NCBI RefSeq assembly: GCF_003014595.1
Contig: NZ_PYGK01000001.1
Coordinates: 864,820 to 928,819, forward strand
Source: Chitinophaga ginsengisoli
Lineage (GTDB): Bacteria; Bacteroidota; Bacteroidia; Chitinophagales; Chitinophagaceae
Direction: 5' to 3'
DNA length: 64,000 nt
Part shown: positions 26,110 through 35,379 of the stretch, piece after piece
How the letters are laid out: each line of letters begins with the position of its first letter
How positions within the stretch are numbered: the first letter of the stretch is position 1
Made by a program: the position numbers and the translations under genes
Notes under the pieces: generated by a model
Seen by the model: the letters and a program-made list of their open reading frames with translations, nothing else
Database searches by the model: none
What the model was told of the DNA's origin: nothing

Positions 26110-27858
26110 ATGTACAGAACGCACACTTGCGGCGAACTACGGCTGGAACACAAAGGCACACAGGTATCATTGTCTGGTTGGATCCAGGCAGTCAGGAAAT
26201 TCGGAAGTATCACATTCGTGGATCTGCGCGACCGTTATGGTGTTACGCAGCTTCTGTTTGGAGAGTCTTTGAATCAGCAGTTGGATAATCAGCCGCTGGG
26301 TCGTGAGTTCGTTATACAGGTATCGGGTACTGTAACCGAACGTTCTAATAAGAACCCAAATATCCCTACCGGTGATATTGAAATCACTGTTGGGGAGTTT
26401 ACCATATTAAACAGCGCTAAAACGCCTCCTTTCACCATCCAGGACGACACGGATGGTGGTGACGAGCTGCGTATGAAATACCGGTATCTTGACCTGCGCC
26501 GTAACATCGTGAAGCAGAACCTGGAACTGCGCTACCGCGTGAACAGGGCTGCCCGTAACTACCTGGATAGCAGGGGCTTCATGGATATTGAAACGCCGTT
26601 CCTCATTAAGTCCACTCCGGAAGGTGCCCGCGACTTTGTGGTGCCCAGTCGTATGAATGCTAATGAGTTCTATGCGTTACCTCAGTCTCCGCAAACCTTC
26701 AAGCAGCTGCTGATGGTGAGTGGTTACGACAGGTATTACCAGATCGTAAAATGCTTCCGTGATGAGGATCTTCGTGCTGACCGTCAGCCGGAATTTACCC
26801 AGATAGACTGTGAAATGAGTTTTGTGGAGCAGGAAGACATCCTGAATAACTTCGAGGATATGCTGAAGCATATCTTCCAGGAGATCAAAGGCATCACTTT
26901 TGAGGGTCAATTCCCTCGTATGACCTGGGATGACGCTATGGAGTTCTATGGCAACGATAAGCCGGATATCCGTTTTGAAATGAAGCTGGTGAACCTGAAT
27001 GGTACTGTGAAGGGCAATAACTTTAAAGTATTTGACGAGGCTGAACTGGTAGTAGCCATCTGTGCAAAAGGTTGTGCAGACTATACCCGTAAGCAACTGG
27101 ATGAGCTGACTGAATGGGTAAAACGTCCGCAGATAGGCATGAGCGGTCTCATTTATGCCAGATATAATACTGATGGAACAATAAAAAGCTCTGTTGATAA
27201 GTTCTTTGATGAAGAGAAACTGAAAGGCTGGGCCGAAAAATGTGAGGCACAACCGGGCGACCTGATCCTGGTACTGGCAGGTAAAGAAGAGCGTACCCGT
27301 AAGGCAATGAGCGAGTTACGACTGGAAATGGGTGAGCGTCTGGGCCTGAGAGACAAGAATGTATTTAAACCATTGTGGGTGATCGATTTCCCGCTGTTTG
27401 AGTATGCAGAGGAGGAAAACCGTTGGGTAGCCCGTCACCATCCTTTTACTTCACCAAAACCTGAACACATCAGCTGGATGGCTGATCTGTCCAAATATGC
27501 AGACATCAAGGCAAATGCATACGATATAGTGCTGAATGGTACAGAAGTAGGTGGTGGATCCATTCGTATTTTCCAGCGCGACCTGCAGGAGAAAATGTTT
27601 GCAGCGCTGGGTATGACCCCGGAAGAAGCCAATCACAAATTCGGCTTCCTGCTGGGTGCTTTCGAATATGGAGCTCCTCCGCACGGAGGCATCGCCTTCG
27701 GCTTCGACCGCCTCTGCTCGCTGCTGGGTGGTAGTGAAACAATCCGTGATTTTATCGCCTTCCCTAAGAACAATTCCGGCCGCGACGTCATGCTGGACGC
27801 GCCTAGCGCCATTGATCAGTCTCAGCTGAATGAGCTGAAGATTGGTCTGGTAAAATAG
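26110..27858 (+). CDS. aspS: Aspartyl-tRNA synthetase
   Basis: Charges tRNA-Asp with aspartate. The 582 residues show the bacterial class II layout: an OB-fold anticodon-binding domain (about 1-110, [22 protein letters not shown]), class II motif 2 region ([24 protein letters not shown], positions about 215-240), a GAD insertion domain (about 285-400), and motif 3 near the end ([15 protein letters not shown]). FTxPxP-like [11 protein letters not shown] is present. Typical length; the start [11 protein letters not shown] is standard. Whether it is discriminating or non-discriminating (also charging tRNA-Asn) cannot be told here. Confidence 0.97.
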   Translation: MYRTHTCGELRLEHKGTQVSLSGWIQAVRKFGSITFVDLRDRYGVTQLLFGESLNQQLDNQPLGREFVIQVSGTVTERSNKNPNIPTGDIEITVGEFTILNSAKTPPFTIQDDTDGGDELRMKYRYLDLRRNIVKQNLELRYRVNRAARNYLDSRGFMDIETPFLIKSTPEGARDFVVPSRMNANEFYALPQSPQTFKQLLMVSGYDRYYQIVKCFRDEDLRADRQPEFTQIDCEMSFVEQEDILNNFEDMLKHIFQEIKGITFEGQFPRMTWDDAMEFYGNDKPDIRFEMKLVNLNGTVKGNNFKVFDEAELVVAICAKGCADYTRKQLDELTEWVKRPQIGMSGLIYARYNTDGTIKSSVDKFFDEEKLKGWAEKCEAQPGDLILVLAGKEERTRKAMSELRLEMGERLGLRDKNVFKPLWVIDFPLFEYAEEENRWVARHHPFTSPKPEHISWMADLSKYADIKANAYDIVLNGTEVGGGSIRIFQRDLQEKMFAALGMTPEEANHKFGFLLGAFEYGAPPHGGIAFGFDRLCSLLGGSETIRDFIAFPKNNSGRDVMLDAPSAIDQSQLNELKIGLVK

Positions 27859-27900
27859 ATTGGCACGGACTTTGTTTAAATGGGTGGCAAAATAAAACTG

Positions 27901-27941
27901 AATCCCCCTTGATGCTGCAAAAAACGGTGTCAAGGGGGATT
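27901..27941. other. Perfect 12-bp hairpin after aspS
   Basis: AATCCCCCTTGA (27901-27912) and TCAAGGGGGATT (27930-27941) are perfect inverted repeats with a 17-nt loop. There is no T run on the + strand side, so it is either a weak terminator or an mRNA 3'-end stabiliser; on the minus strand a T-rich tract follows but no gene reads into it. Confidence 0.5.
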
Positions 27942-28039
27942 GGTGCAAACTAAGGAACGCATCTAATTAACAGGAATTAAGTAAAGAATAGATTAGTAAA
28001 TTTTAATAAGTTATAGTCATATTGTACAAATATTTCAAC

Positions 28040-28047
28040 TATATTGC
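28040..28047 (+). promoter_or_regulatory. Variant -7 box of the glucosaminidase gene
   Basis: TATATTGC lies 22 nt before the ATG at 28070, the third instance of this variant in the window. Confidence 0.35.
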
Positions 28048-28069
28048 CGGTACAAAAAAACATTCTGCC

Positions 28070-28600
28070 ATGACATCTAAGAAAATGTTTCGCGGGGGAT
28101 GGTTTTGTGCTTTGCTGGGTATACTTTTGCTTATCGGTAGTACTGCTTTTTCACAACGTTATGCCACTAACTATGTGAACAAATACAAGCCGGTTGCTAT
28201 TCGCATTATGAATGAGAAAGGTATCCCTGCAAGTGTAATAATGGGTATTGCAATGCTGGAATCGGGGATGGGGACGAGTAAGAATGCAAAATTGTTGTAT
28301 AACCATTTTGGGATTGTGGGACGTAACAGTCTTCATAAAAAGAATGGAGTAGCCTATCGCTCACGGTATAAAGAGTTCGCCAACGCAGAGGCTTCATTTA
28401 ACTACTTTGCCAACTTGGTAACCCGCAAAAAATGGTTCCCTAAAATGAAGGGAAACGTTGAATACAAACTCTGGCTCAAACACATGAACACTGCGGGGTA
28501 TTCCTCTGCAGGACATGAGTGGGTGAAAAGAGTAACTAGCATGATTAATCGCTATAAATTATACAAACTGGATGAGCAAATGGCATATACCGGCAGTTAA
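28070..28600 (+). CDS. Secreted glucosaminidase-domain peptidoglycan hydrolase
   Basis: A 176-residue exported protein with a mannosyl-glycoprotein endo-beta-N-acetylglucosaminidase (FlgJ/Auto-like) domain, which cuts the glycan strands of peptidoglycan. The signal peptide is GWFCALLGILLLIGSTAFSQ. Domain motifs: IPASVIMGIAMLESGMGTS (with the catalytic glutamate of the LESxxG motif), YNHFGI, and KEFANAEASFNYFANLV. There is no LysM or SH3 domain. ATG 28070 is preferred to the TTG at 28022 because it opens a proper signal peptide downstream of the likely promoter. Directly upstream of the SGNH-SGNH-MBOAT genes on the same strand, so a shared role in envelope modification is possible. Confidence 0.85.
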   Translation: MTSKKMFRGGWFCALLGILLLIGSTAFSQRYATNYVNKYKPVAIRIMNEKGIPASVIMGIAMLESGMGTSKNAKLLYNHFGIVGRNSLHKKNGVAYRSRYKEFANAEASFNYFANLVTRKKWFPKMKGNVEYKLWLKHMNTAGYSSAGHEWVKRVTSMINRYKLYKLDEQMAYTGS

Positions 28601-28644
28601 TTTATAGTCTGTAGTTTTATACGAACAAATCAGATTTAGCAATT

Positions 28645-30075
28645 ATGTCCGGCAAAAACAAATCTGCCTATCCCTTTTACATTATTGCGGGGACTCTAAT
28701 ATGCCTGGTGGCACTGTCACTGGTAAAAAACAGCTTCTCCTTCAATGATTTTACCACCCGACCCCTGGATCTTTTAGCTGATGTAAGAAAAGATGCCCCG
28801 GTTGCCCCTGAAGATATCAATAATGACAGCACCCTGATAGCAGGTGATTCACCTGAAGATACTTCCAACACCGTTGCCGCTGATTCCCTTGGCGCGAATG
28901 TACCGGCAATACCAGATCCGGATCACTTACATGATTTTGCTACTTACGCAGGCATCATGAATTACCTGCCTCCCACTGGTGCTGACACCACTGTCAAAGC
29001 TGGGCTGCAGCATTTTCTCCTGGCGCTGGATGAGCTGAAAGCGAAGAAAAGAAGGAAAGTGCGTATTGCCTACTTTGGTGATTCCATGATAGAAGGAGAC
29101 CTGATCACAGCAGATCTTCGGGACAGCCTGCAACGTTTATTTGGGGGAGAAGGTGTAGGTTTTGTTCCTGTTACTTCTGTAGTGGCCGGATTCCGGACTA
29201 CGATCACACATACTTTTTCAAAGGATTGGAAAGACTACAGCTACAAACAGTTACCGCCTTCCAATCTTTACCTGGGTATTTCAGGCCATACTTTTGTACC
29301 GGGTGAATCCAGCTGGATCAGGTATCAGCCTGTTAAAAAACGTGGCCAGGACAGGTTTACACAGGTGAGCGTGTTGTATGGTCCTGTATCTTCCGGCAAT
29401 ATTTCCGTGAATGATAAAGCATATGCGCTTTCTGGTAATCGTGCCGTCAATAAGCTCTCCCTTCAGATGGACTCTGCCAGGCAGGTCATGATTAAGTGGG
29501 CTGGTGGTGCGGCAGCGCCATTTTATGGCGTGTGTTTTGAAGGAGATAGTGGTGTGTATGTAGATAACTATTCTTTCCGTGGTATTAGCGGAATAGAGCT
29601 CGGTAAATTATCCGGGCAGCTGTTACAGCAGATGCAGTCTGAACATCCCTATGATCTGATCGTATTGCATTATGGCGCAAATGTGTTGTGGAAGCCTGAG
29701 CTGACAGACTATAAATGGTATGGAAGTCCGATGAAAAAGGTGCTGGACTCCCTGCGTAATGATTTGCCAAATGCCTCATTTCTCGTAATAAGTACAGCCG
29801 ATAAATCATACAAGAAAAGTGGAAATTATATCACCGCACCGGGTGTAACCGCGCTGCTGAAGGTGCAGCATGAACTGGCCAAAGCACATGGCGCTGCCTA
29901 CTGGAACCTGTATGCAGCAATGGGAGGAGAGAACTCTATGACCCGTTGGGTAGAGGGTGATCCGGCGCTGGCGAATAAGGACTACACTCATTTTAACAGA
30001 CAGGGAGCGGCCAGAGTGGGAGCGCTGCTGTATAAAGCGATGATGGATGAATATAAGCAGTTGGAACACGAGTAA
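28645..30075 (+). CDS. SGNH/GDSL-family hydrolase, membrane-anchored (O-acetylation module)
   Basis: A 476-residue protein with an N-terminal membrane anchor (PFYIIAGTLICLVALSLV), an acidic, Asp/Pro-rich linker (about 35-100) and an SGNH domain. Catalytic signatures: IAYFGDSMIEGD (Ser147), LIVLHYGANVL (block III) and D-x-x-H in NKDYTHFN (Asp446, His449). It would act in the periplasm. The next two genes are a second SGNH protein (29-nt overlap) and an MBOAT acyltransferase, so this is probably one of the enzymes that transfers acetyl groups to an extracytoplasmic polymer, as PatB or AlgJ/AlgX-type proteins do. That role is inferred from context. Confidence 0.8.
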   Translation: MSGKNKSAYPFYIIAGTLICLVALSLVKNSFSFNDFTTRPLDLLADVRKDAPVAPEDINNDSTLIAGDSPEDTSNTVAADSLGANVPAIPDPDHLHDFATYAGIMNYLPPTGADTTVKAGLQHFLLALDELKAKKRRKVRIAYFGDSMIEGDLITADLRDSLQRLFGGEGVGFVPVTSVVAGFRTTITHTFSKDWKDYSYKQLPPSNLYLGISGHTFVPGESSWIRYQPVKKRGQDRFTQVSVLYGPVSSGNISVNDKAYALSGNRAVNKLSLQMDSARQVMIKWAGGAAAPFYGVCFEGDSGVYVDNYSFRGISGIELGKLSGQLLQQMQSEHPYDLIVLHYGANVLWKPELTDYKWYGSPMKKVLDSLRNDLPNASFLVISTADKSYKKSGNYITAPGVTALLKVQHELAKAHGAAYWNLYAAMGGENSMTRWVEGDPALANKDYTHFNRQGAARVGALLYKAMMDEYKQLEHE

Positions 30076-31318
30076 GAAAGGGATTATCAGTTTATTTACG
30101 GGCGTATTGACCACGATCAGCAGTATTGCTGTGGGTCAAAACGGCATAGCACAGGACACGGCATTGTACCGTTTCTTTGGCGCCCTTCGTAAATCTGATA
30201 GTAACGTTATCTCCGTTTTACACCTGGGAGATTCTCACATACAGGCGGGTTTTTTTCCATTCACAACGGCCTTCTTCCTGCAACAGGATTTCGGAAGTGC
30301 TGGCAGAGGATGGGTATTCCCGTATAATCTCGCTAACACAAATGGTCCTTCAGACTATCGCTGGAACAGTACCGGCAGATGGGATGTGGACAGGATCATT
30401 GACAGGAATAAATCTACAGAGGTACTGGGACCGGGAGCCATAGTGCTCACCTCCAGGAATGATGCGCCTACACTCGCATTTAATGGCCGGCAGGATGATG
30501 AGCGGATGGATAACAATGTGCGCCAGGCGGAATTATTTTACGATCCTGGTACTGACGATTCTACCATCAGTGTGCCGGGTGCCGGAGTGGATATTTCTCA
30601 TGCACCCTTCGAAGGAGGTAATCCTACTTTGAGAAAGGCATCGCTGACATTTGCGGCGCCCGTTCAGAGCTTCCAGGTGAGATGGGACAGGCAGAATGCG
30701 CAACCTTTCCGGTTTTATGGCGCCTTGTTGCAAAACGGAGAAAACGGGATACTATACAGCGCCGTAGGTATCAATGGCGCCATGTATCAGCATTACAATG
30801 AGAACAACAGTACATTGATAGCAGAAATGGAAGTGATGCAACCGCAGCTGGTGATCATTTCCCTTGGCACGAATGAAGCATACGGTAGTCTCAATGCGTC
30901 GGCATTCCGCACACAGATCGATGAGGCGGTGATGATGGTCAGGAAGTATCAGCCGAAGGCGTCTATCGTACTAACAACGCCGCCGGAATGTAAACGAGTG
31001 AGTAAACGGCCGTACAGAAGAAAAGTGGGGAAGAAATACAAAACCTATTACCGTGTAGCATATTATCCTAATCCTTACATAGCCGTTGTGACCCAGCAGA
31101 TCATGAGTTACTGCCGGGAGAATGGGATAGCCTGCTGGAATTTTAATGGTGTGAACAAGGCCATGGCAAAAAATTTTGCCAGCGGATGGTCCGGAGATCA
31201 TATCCATTTCAATGCAAGAGGCTACCAGTTACAGGGAAAACTGTTATATGAGGCACTGCGTAATAGCTATGACAAATTTTTAAAAGTAGAAAAGACCCAT
31301 AAAAACCTAGCCGAATGA
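30047..31318 (+). CDS. SGNH/GDSL-family hydrolase, secreted (O-acetylation module)
   Basis: A 423-residue second SGNH protein. The N-terminus (KKGIISLFTGVLTTISSIAVGQ) is a signal peptide or anchor. Catalytic signatures: VLHLGDSHIQAG (Ser63), LVIISLGTNEAYG (block III with the GTNE core) and D-x-x-H in SGDHIHFN (Asp384, His387). The region between blocks I and III is a beta-rich insert like a carbohydrate-binding or jelly-roll domain. It overlaps the previous SGNH gene by 29 nt and the MBOAT gene by 4 nt (ATGA), a tightly coupled operon. Two SGNH proteins may act at different steps, for example acetyl transfer and deacetylation; this is inference. Confidence 0.82.
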   Translation: MNISSWNTSKKGIISLFTGVLTTISSIAVGQNGIAQDTALYRFFGALRKSDSNVISVLHLGDSHIQAGFFPFTTAFFLQQDFGSAGRGWVFPYNLANTNGPSDYRWNSTGRWDVDRIIDRNKSTEVLGPGAIVLTSRNDAPTLAFNGRQDDERMDNNVRQAELFYDPGTDDSTISVPGAGVDISHAPFEGGNPTLRKASLTFAAPVQSFQVRWDRQNAQPFRFYGALLQNGENGILYSAVGINGAMYQHYNENNSTLIAEMEVMQPQLVIISLGTNEAYGSLNASAFRTQIDEAVMMVRKYQPKASIVLTTPPECKRVSKRPYRRKVGKKYKTYYRVAYYPNPYIAVVTQQIMSYCRENGIACWNFNGVNKAMAKNFASGWSGDHIHFNARGYQLQGKLLYEALRNSYDKFLKVEKTHKNLAE

Positions 31319-32799
31319 TCGACGTGAATAAGCTGCTGGAGATCTTACTATACCAGAAAGACGATCCTATACTGTTCAACAGCGCTTTTTTCTTTTATTT
31401 CTTTGCCATCTTCCTGCTATGCTATCTGGCGGTAGGCCGGAGTAAAGAGGGAAGGGTATGGGTATTTACTATCTTCTCACTTTACTTTTTCTACAAGGCC
31501 TGCGGTATGTATGTAGGACTGGTTATTCTTTCGGCTATCGTCGATTTTAACCTGTCGAGGTACATCTATGATTCGGAGAGCAAAAGGCAGCAGAAAGGAT
31601 TGCTGATCATCAGTATTGTTCTTAACCTGGGACTGCTGTTCTTCTTTAAATACACTGATTTCTTCATCGGGATCATCAATGACCTGCACCTGGGCAAGGT
31701 AGAGCCGTTAAAACTGCTCCTGCCCATCGGTATTTCGTTCTATACTTTCGAGAACCTCAGCTATACCATTGATGTGTACAGGCGGGAAATAAAGCCGGTA
31801 GACAATTTTATGGACTACCTGTTCTTCCTGTCTTTCTTTCCCAAGCTGATGATGGGGCCTATTGTGAGGGCTGCCGACTTCATTCCGCAGATCTCCCAGC
31901 CGTATGTGCTTGATGCAGAAGATATAGGCAAAGGCATGTACCTGATCATAGGGGGCTTGTTCAAGAAAGTCGTTATTTCTGACTTCATTAACCAGAACTT
32001 CGTTCAATATATTTTTGATGATCCATCCAAACACACGGGGCTGGAATGCCTGTTGGGTGTGTACGGCTATGCCCTGATCATTTACTGTGACTTCTCCGGT
32101 TATTCAGATATGGCGCTGGGCATTGCCCGGTGGACCGGTTTTAAGATCCCTCCAAACTTTGACTCTCCTTACCAGAGCTCCAGTATCACAGAATTCTGGC
32201 GCCGCTGGCATATTTCGCTTTCCTCCTGGTTGAGGGATTACCTGTACATCCCATTGGGAGGTAACCGTAAAGGCAAGGTGCGCCAGTATATCAACCTGGG
32301 GCTGACCATGCTGATAGGTGGTTTCTGGCATGGCGCCAGTTGGAATTTCATCTTCTGGGGTGCTATGCATGGTAGTGCGCTGGCTGTGGATAAAGTAAGG
32401 CTGGACTGGCTGAAGAAACGTGGCGGTGGTGTAACCGGCTGGGCCGGTACATTGCTGAAAATAGGGGGGATACTGCTCACTTTCCATTTTGTATGTTTCT
32501 GCTGGGTATTCTTTAAGGCAACTACTTTCCAGGATTCCTGGGCACTGCTGCATCAGGTAGTATACGACTTCCAGCCTGGGGTATGGCTGGAACTGTATAA
32601 TGGGTATACAGCGGTATTCTGGGTGATGCTGTTGGGGTTTGTCCTGCATTTCCTGCCCAAACGTACCGAACAGTTTACAGAGCATGCTTTGTCCCGTGTT
32701 CCGGTGGTGGGTAGCGTAGTGATCATGGTGGTATTCATCTGGCTGTTAGTGCAGGTGAAATCGTCTCAGCCGATGATGCCTATTTACTTGCAGTTTTAG
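31315..32799 (+). CDS. MBOAT-family O-acyltransferase (AlgI/PatA-like)
   Basis: A 494-residue multi-helix membrane protein of the membrane-bound O-acyltransferase family; relatives (AlgI, DltB, PatA) pass acyl groups from a cytoplasmic donor across the membrane. About 11 hydrophobic segments are seen. The family core is clear: CDFSGYSDMALGIAR (about 258-272), SSSITEFWRRWHISLSSWLRDYLYIPLGG (about 286-314; not shown in full here), and the catalytic histidine in GGFWHGASWNF (His339) with a second conserved His352 in AMHGSAL. It is coupled to the two SGNH genes upstream. The polymer acetylated (peptidoglycan, exopolysaccharide or lipid-linked glycan) is unknown. Confidence 0.92.
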   Translation: MIDVNKLLEILLYQKDDPILFNSAFFFYFFAIFLLCYLAVGRSKEGRVWVFTIFSLYFFYKACGMYVGLVILSAIVDFNLSRYIYDSESKRQQKGLLIISIVLNLGLLFFFKYTDFFIGIINDLHLGKVEPLKLLLPIGISFYTFENLSYTIDVYRREIKPVDNFMDYLFFLSFFPKLMMGPIVRAADFIPQISQPYVLDAEDIGKGMYLIIGGLFKKVVISDFINQNFVQYIFDDPSKHTGLECLLGVYGYALIIYCDFSGYSDMALGIARWTGFKIPPNFDSPYQSSSITEFWRRWHISLSSWLRDYLYIPLGGNRKGKVRQYINLGLTMLIGGFWHGASWNFIFWGAMHGSALAVDKVRLDWLKKRGGGVTGWAGTLLKIGGILLTFHFVCFCWVFFKATTFQDSWALLHQVVYDFQPGVWLELYNGYTAVFWVMLLGFVLHFLPKRTEQFTEHALSRVPVVGSVVIMVVFIWLLVQVKSSQPMMPIYLQF

Positions 32800-32856
32800 G
32801 GTGTTATCTTTTTGTTATCATTTTCTTTTTCCGTTGTTTTGCGCAAAATCTCGTGA

Positions 32857-34179
32857 ATGCGACTTAAACATATGGCAATCGTCTGCTTGCCTTTGTTATT
32901 TTCCGGTATTGCCAAAGCACAGTTTCTGATGGACATGATAGATACCACTACCAGTGTAGGGAAGGGTATGTTCTCGTTGTATCAGAAGTATGACGCTGTA
33001 CGTTTCAGCGGATATATTCAACCTCAGTTTCAGTATGCCTCCTCAAAAGGAATAAAAAGTTATGCCGGTGGCGATTTCCCGGCGGAGGTGGATAACAGGT
33101 TCACGTTGCGCCGTGGGCGCTTCCGTCTCGATTATGCCCGGTATGACGAAGACCATATGCCTGTAGTACAATTTGCTTTCCAGTTTGATGGTACGGAGAG
33201 AGGGGTATTTATCCGCGATTTCTTTGGCCGTATTTTCGAGAATAAGTGGGATGTCTTCTCCCTGACGGCGGGAATGTTTGCCCGTCCGATCAGTTATGAA
33301 GTTAACCTCTCTTCATCCGACCGTGAAACGCCTGAACGTGGGCGTATGTCGCAGATCCTGATGAAGACGGAACGTGATATAGGCGCCATGGTCACTTTTG
33401 AACCCCGTCGTCCCAATCATCCTTTAAAGTTCCTGAAGATAGATGCCGGTCTGTTTAACGGACAGGGATTGACTGCTACCAGTGATTTTGACAGCCATAA
33501 AGACTTTATTACCCGGGTAGCCGTAAAACCTATCAAGCTGAACAGCAGGAACTGGCGTTTGTCGGGAGCTGTGTCTATGCTGTATGGTGGAATGGAGCAG
33601 TTCACCCGGTATATTTATAAAATGGGTTATAGTGCGGGTATGCCTGCCTACCATGTTGATTCCTCTCTGACTAATCAGGGGAAGATCGCCCCCCGTCACT
33701 ATTACGGAGCAGATGTTCAGTTCAGGATTCCTAACGGAAATAATAAGGGCGCTACGGAGATCCGGTTGGAGTACCTGCGTGGTACACAGACCGCCACAGC
33801 ATCTACTACTGAAACACCTGGAACGATACCTGTGAACGGAAGTGTGAATGCGCCTTTGTACATCAGGAAGTTTGATGGCGCTTATCTGTATTTGTTACAG
33901 AACCTTGGCAATCCAATGAACCTGATTGTGTTGAAATATGACTGGTACGATCCCAATAAAAGAGTAAAAGGAAAGGAAATCGGTGCTGTGAATGGAGGAA
34001 TGACCCCGGCAGACATCCGATATAATACCCTGGGTTGCGGGTTTGTGCATTATTTCAATTCGAATATGAAGGTGATGTTGTACTACGATCTGGTTAAAAA
34101 TGAATCTACATCCCTTGAAGGGTATGAGAAGGACCTGCCGGACAATGTATTCACCTGCAGGCTCCAATACCGTTTTTAA
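32857..34179 (+). CDS. OprO/OprP-type outer-membrane porin
   Basis: A 440-residue outer-membrane beta-barrel of the phosphate-selective porin O/P family, which lets phosphate or polyphosphate cross the outer membrane. A signal peptide ends in AKAQ; the mature protein shows alternating hydrophobic strands, starting with VRFSGYIQPQFQYASS and the characteristic RFTLRRGRFRLDYARYDE, and ends in an aromatic C-terminal residue (CRLQYRF), as outer-membrane barrels do. It runs tail to tail with phoR/phoB (3 nt between stop codons). This placement supports a phosphate role, but it is inferred, and no Pho-box was identified in the 57-nt upstream gap. Confidence 0.85.
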   Translation: MRLKHMAIVCLPLLFSGIAKAQFLMDMIDTTTSVGKGMFSLYQKYDAVRFSGYIQPQFQYASSKGIKSYAGGDFPAEVDNRFTLRRGRFRLDYARYDEDHMPVVQFAFQFDGTERGVFIRDFFGRIFENKWDVFSLTAGMFARPISYEVNLSSSDRETPERGRMSQILMKTERDIGAMVTFEPRRPNHPLKFLKIDAGLFNGQGLTATSDFDSHKDFITRVAVKPIKLNSRNWRLSGAVSMLYGGMEQFTRYIYKMGYSAGMPAYHVDSSLTNQGKIAPRHYYGADVQFRIPNGNNKGATEIRLEYLRGTQTATASTTETPGTIPVNGSVNAPLYIRKFDGAYLYLLQNLGNPMNLIVLKYDWYDPNKRVKGKEIGAVNGGMTPADIRYNTLGCGFVHYFNSNMKVMLYYDLVKNESTSLEGYEKDLPDNVFTCRLQYRF

Positions 34180-34182
34180 AGC

Positions 34183-35229
34183 TTATTCACCAGATTCCAG
34201 GGTAAAGCCGAAGGTAGAACCTATCTCCGGTTTGCTACGGATATTGATGGTCTGACCATGTGCTTCCACGATGTGTTTTACGATCGCCAGTCCAAGACCT
34301 GTACCGCCTATATCCCGGCTACGGGCTCTGTCGGTGCGGTAAAAGCGTTCAAATACACGAGGCAGATGTTCTTCTGCGATACCGATACCATCATCTGAGA
34401 TTTCGATCAGTACGCGTTTGTCATCCATGATGTAGATACTGGCTACAGTATGTCCGTCAGGACGGCCGTATTTGATGGAGTTGTCTACGAGATTGATCAG
34501 CACCTGTCTTACCTTCTCCTTGTCAGCCAATACATGAATAGGTGCTTCACAGCCTTTCTTCACACTGAATTTGATACCCTTGGTATTGGCTTTAAGAGAC
34601 AGGGTGTCAAAGACATCCCTGATAAGGTCCTGGATGACGAAATTCTCACCGTTAATGGTCATTTCCCCGCTTTCCAGCTTGGATATTTCGTCCAGGTCGT
34701 CGATCAGGCGGCAAAGCCTGTCAATGTTCTTGGTGGCATTTTTCAGGAAGATCTTGTTGACGTTTGGATCTTCCAGGGCCCCATCTAGCAGGGTGTGAAT
34801 ATATCCCTGTACAGCAAAGATGGGCGTTTTCAGTTCGTGGCTGAGGTTCAGCAGGAATTCCTTCCTGAACTCTTCATTACGGCGCAGCATGTCCAGCTCT
34901 TCCTTCTTCTGGCTGGCCCATTTTTCCACATCTTCACTCACCTCTTCAATGGTTTTCAGAGGCAGGATGTTCTTATTGAAGAACTCTTCCCGTTTAGAAG
35001 CCTTGGTCTGGTAGATGAATTTGTAAATGAGTTTTATTTTCCTGTAAATGAAGTTTTGCAACGTATACAGATACAGGTAATACGACACCAGGAAGGTGAG
35101 TACAAATGCTGTCAGCACTATTTTCCAGTTAGCATTTATCACGAGGGTGCCCAGTGTAATAATAACTGAAAGTATGAGGGCAGTAAATCCTGCCAGTTTT
35201 TGTGGAGAAAGATTCTTGGCTTTAAACAT
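34183..35229 (-). CDS. phoR: PhoR-like sensor histidine kinase
   Basis: A membrane sensor kinase that phosphorylates the response regulator encoded just upstream of it. The 348 residues carry two transmembrane helices near the N-terminus (LAGFTALILSVIITLGTLVI and WKIVLTAFVLTFLVSYYLYLY), a linker with predicted coiled coil, the HisKA motif LLNLSHELKTPIFAV, an N box DNSIKYG, and the G boxes DDGIGI and GGTGLGLAIVKHI. There is almost no periplasmic domain, so sensing is likely through the membrane or partner proteins. The start at 35229 (MFKAKN) is preferred; the frame is open to 35298, but a TAnnTTTG-like box (AAAATTTG at 35278-35271, minus strand) lies in that extension. Gene order regulator-kinase and the porin neighbour suggest PhoBR. 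Confidence 0.85.
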   Translation of the reverse strand: MFKAKNLSPQKLAGFTALILSVIITLGTLVINANWKIVLTAFVLTFLVSYYLYLYTLQNFIYRKIKLIYKFIYQTKASKREEFFNKNILPLKTIEEVSEDVEKWASQKKEELDMLRRNEEFRKEFLLNLSHELKTPIFAVQGYIHTLLDGALEDPNVNKIFLKNATKNIDRLCRLIDDLDEISKLESGEMTINGENFVIQDLIRDVFDTLSLKANTKGIKFSVKKGCEAPIHVLADKEKVRQVLINLVDNSIKYGRPDGHTVASIYIMDDKRVLIEISDDGIGIAEEHLPRVFERFYRTDRARSRDIGGTGLGLAIVKHIVEAHGQTINIRSKPEIGSTFGFTLESGE

Positions 35230-35379
35230 ACTCCATAATGAGTAATCGTTATAATAGCGGGAAATTAAACCAAATTTTTCACTTGACATAACACACAAAG
35301 CTCGATCCGCAATACCCGGTTGCGTATCTCTGAGTAGAAGAAATAACGGTTAGACGGTAAGTAAGTGAGCTGGTGCAGT

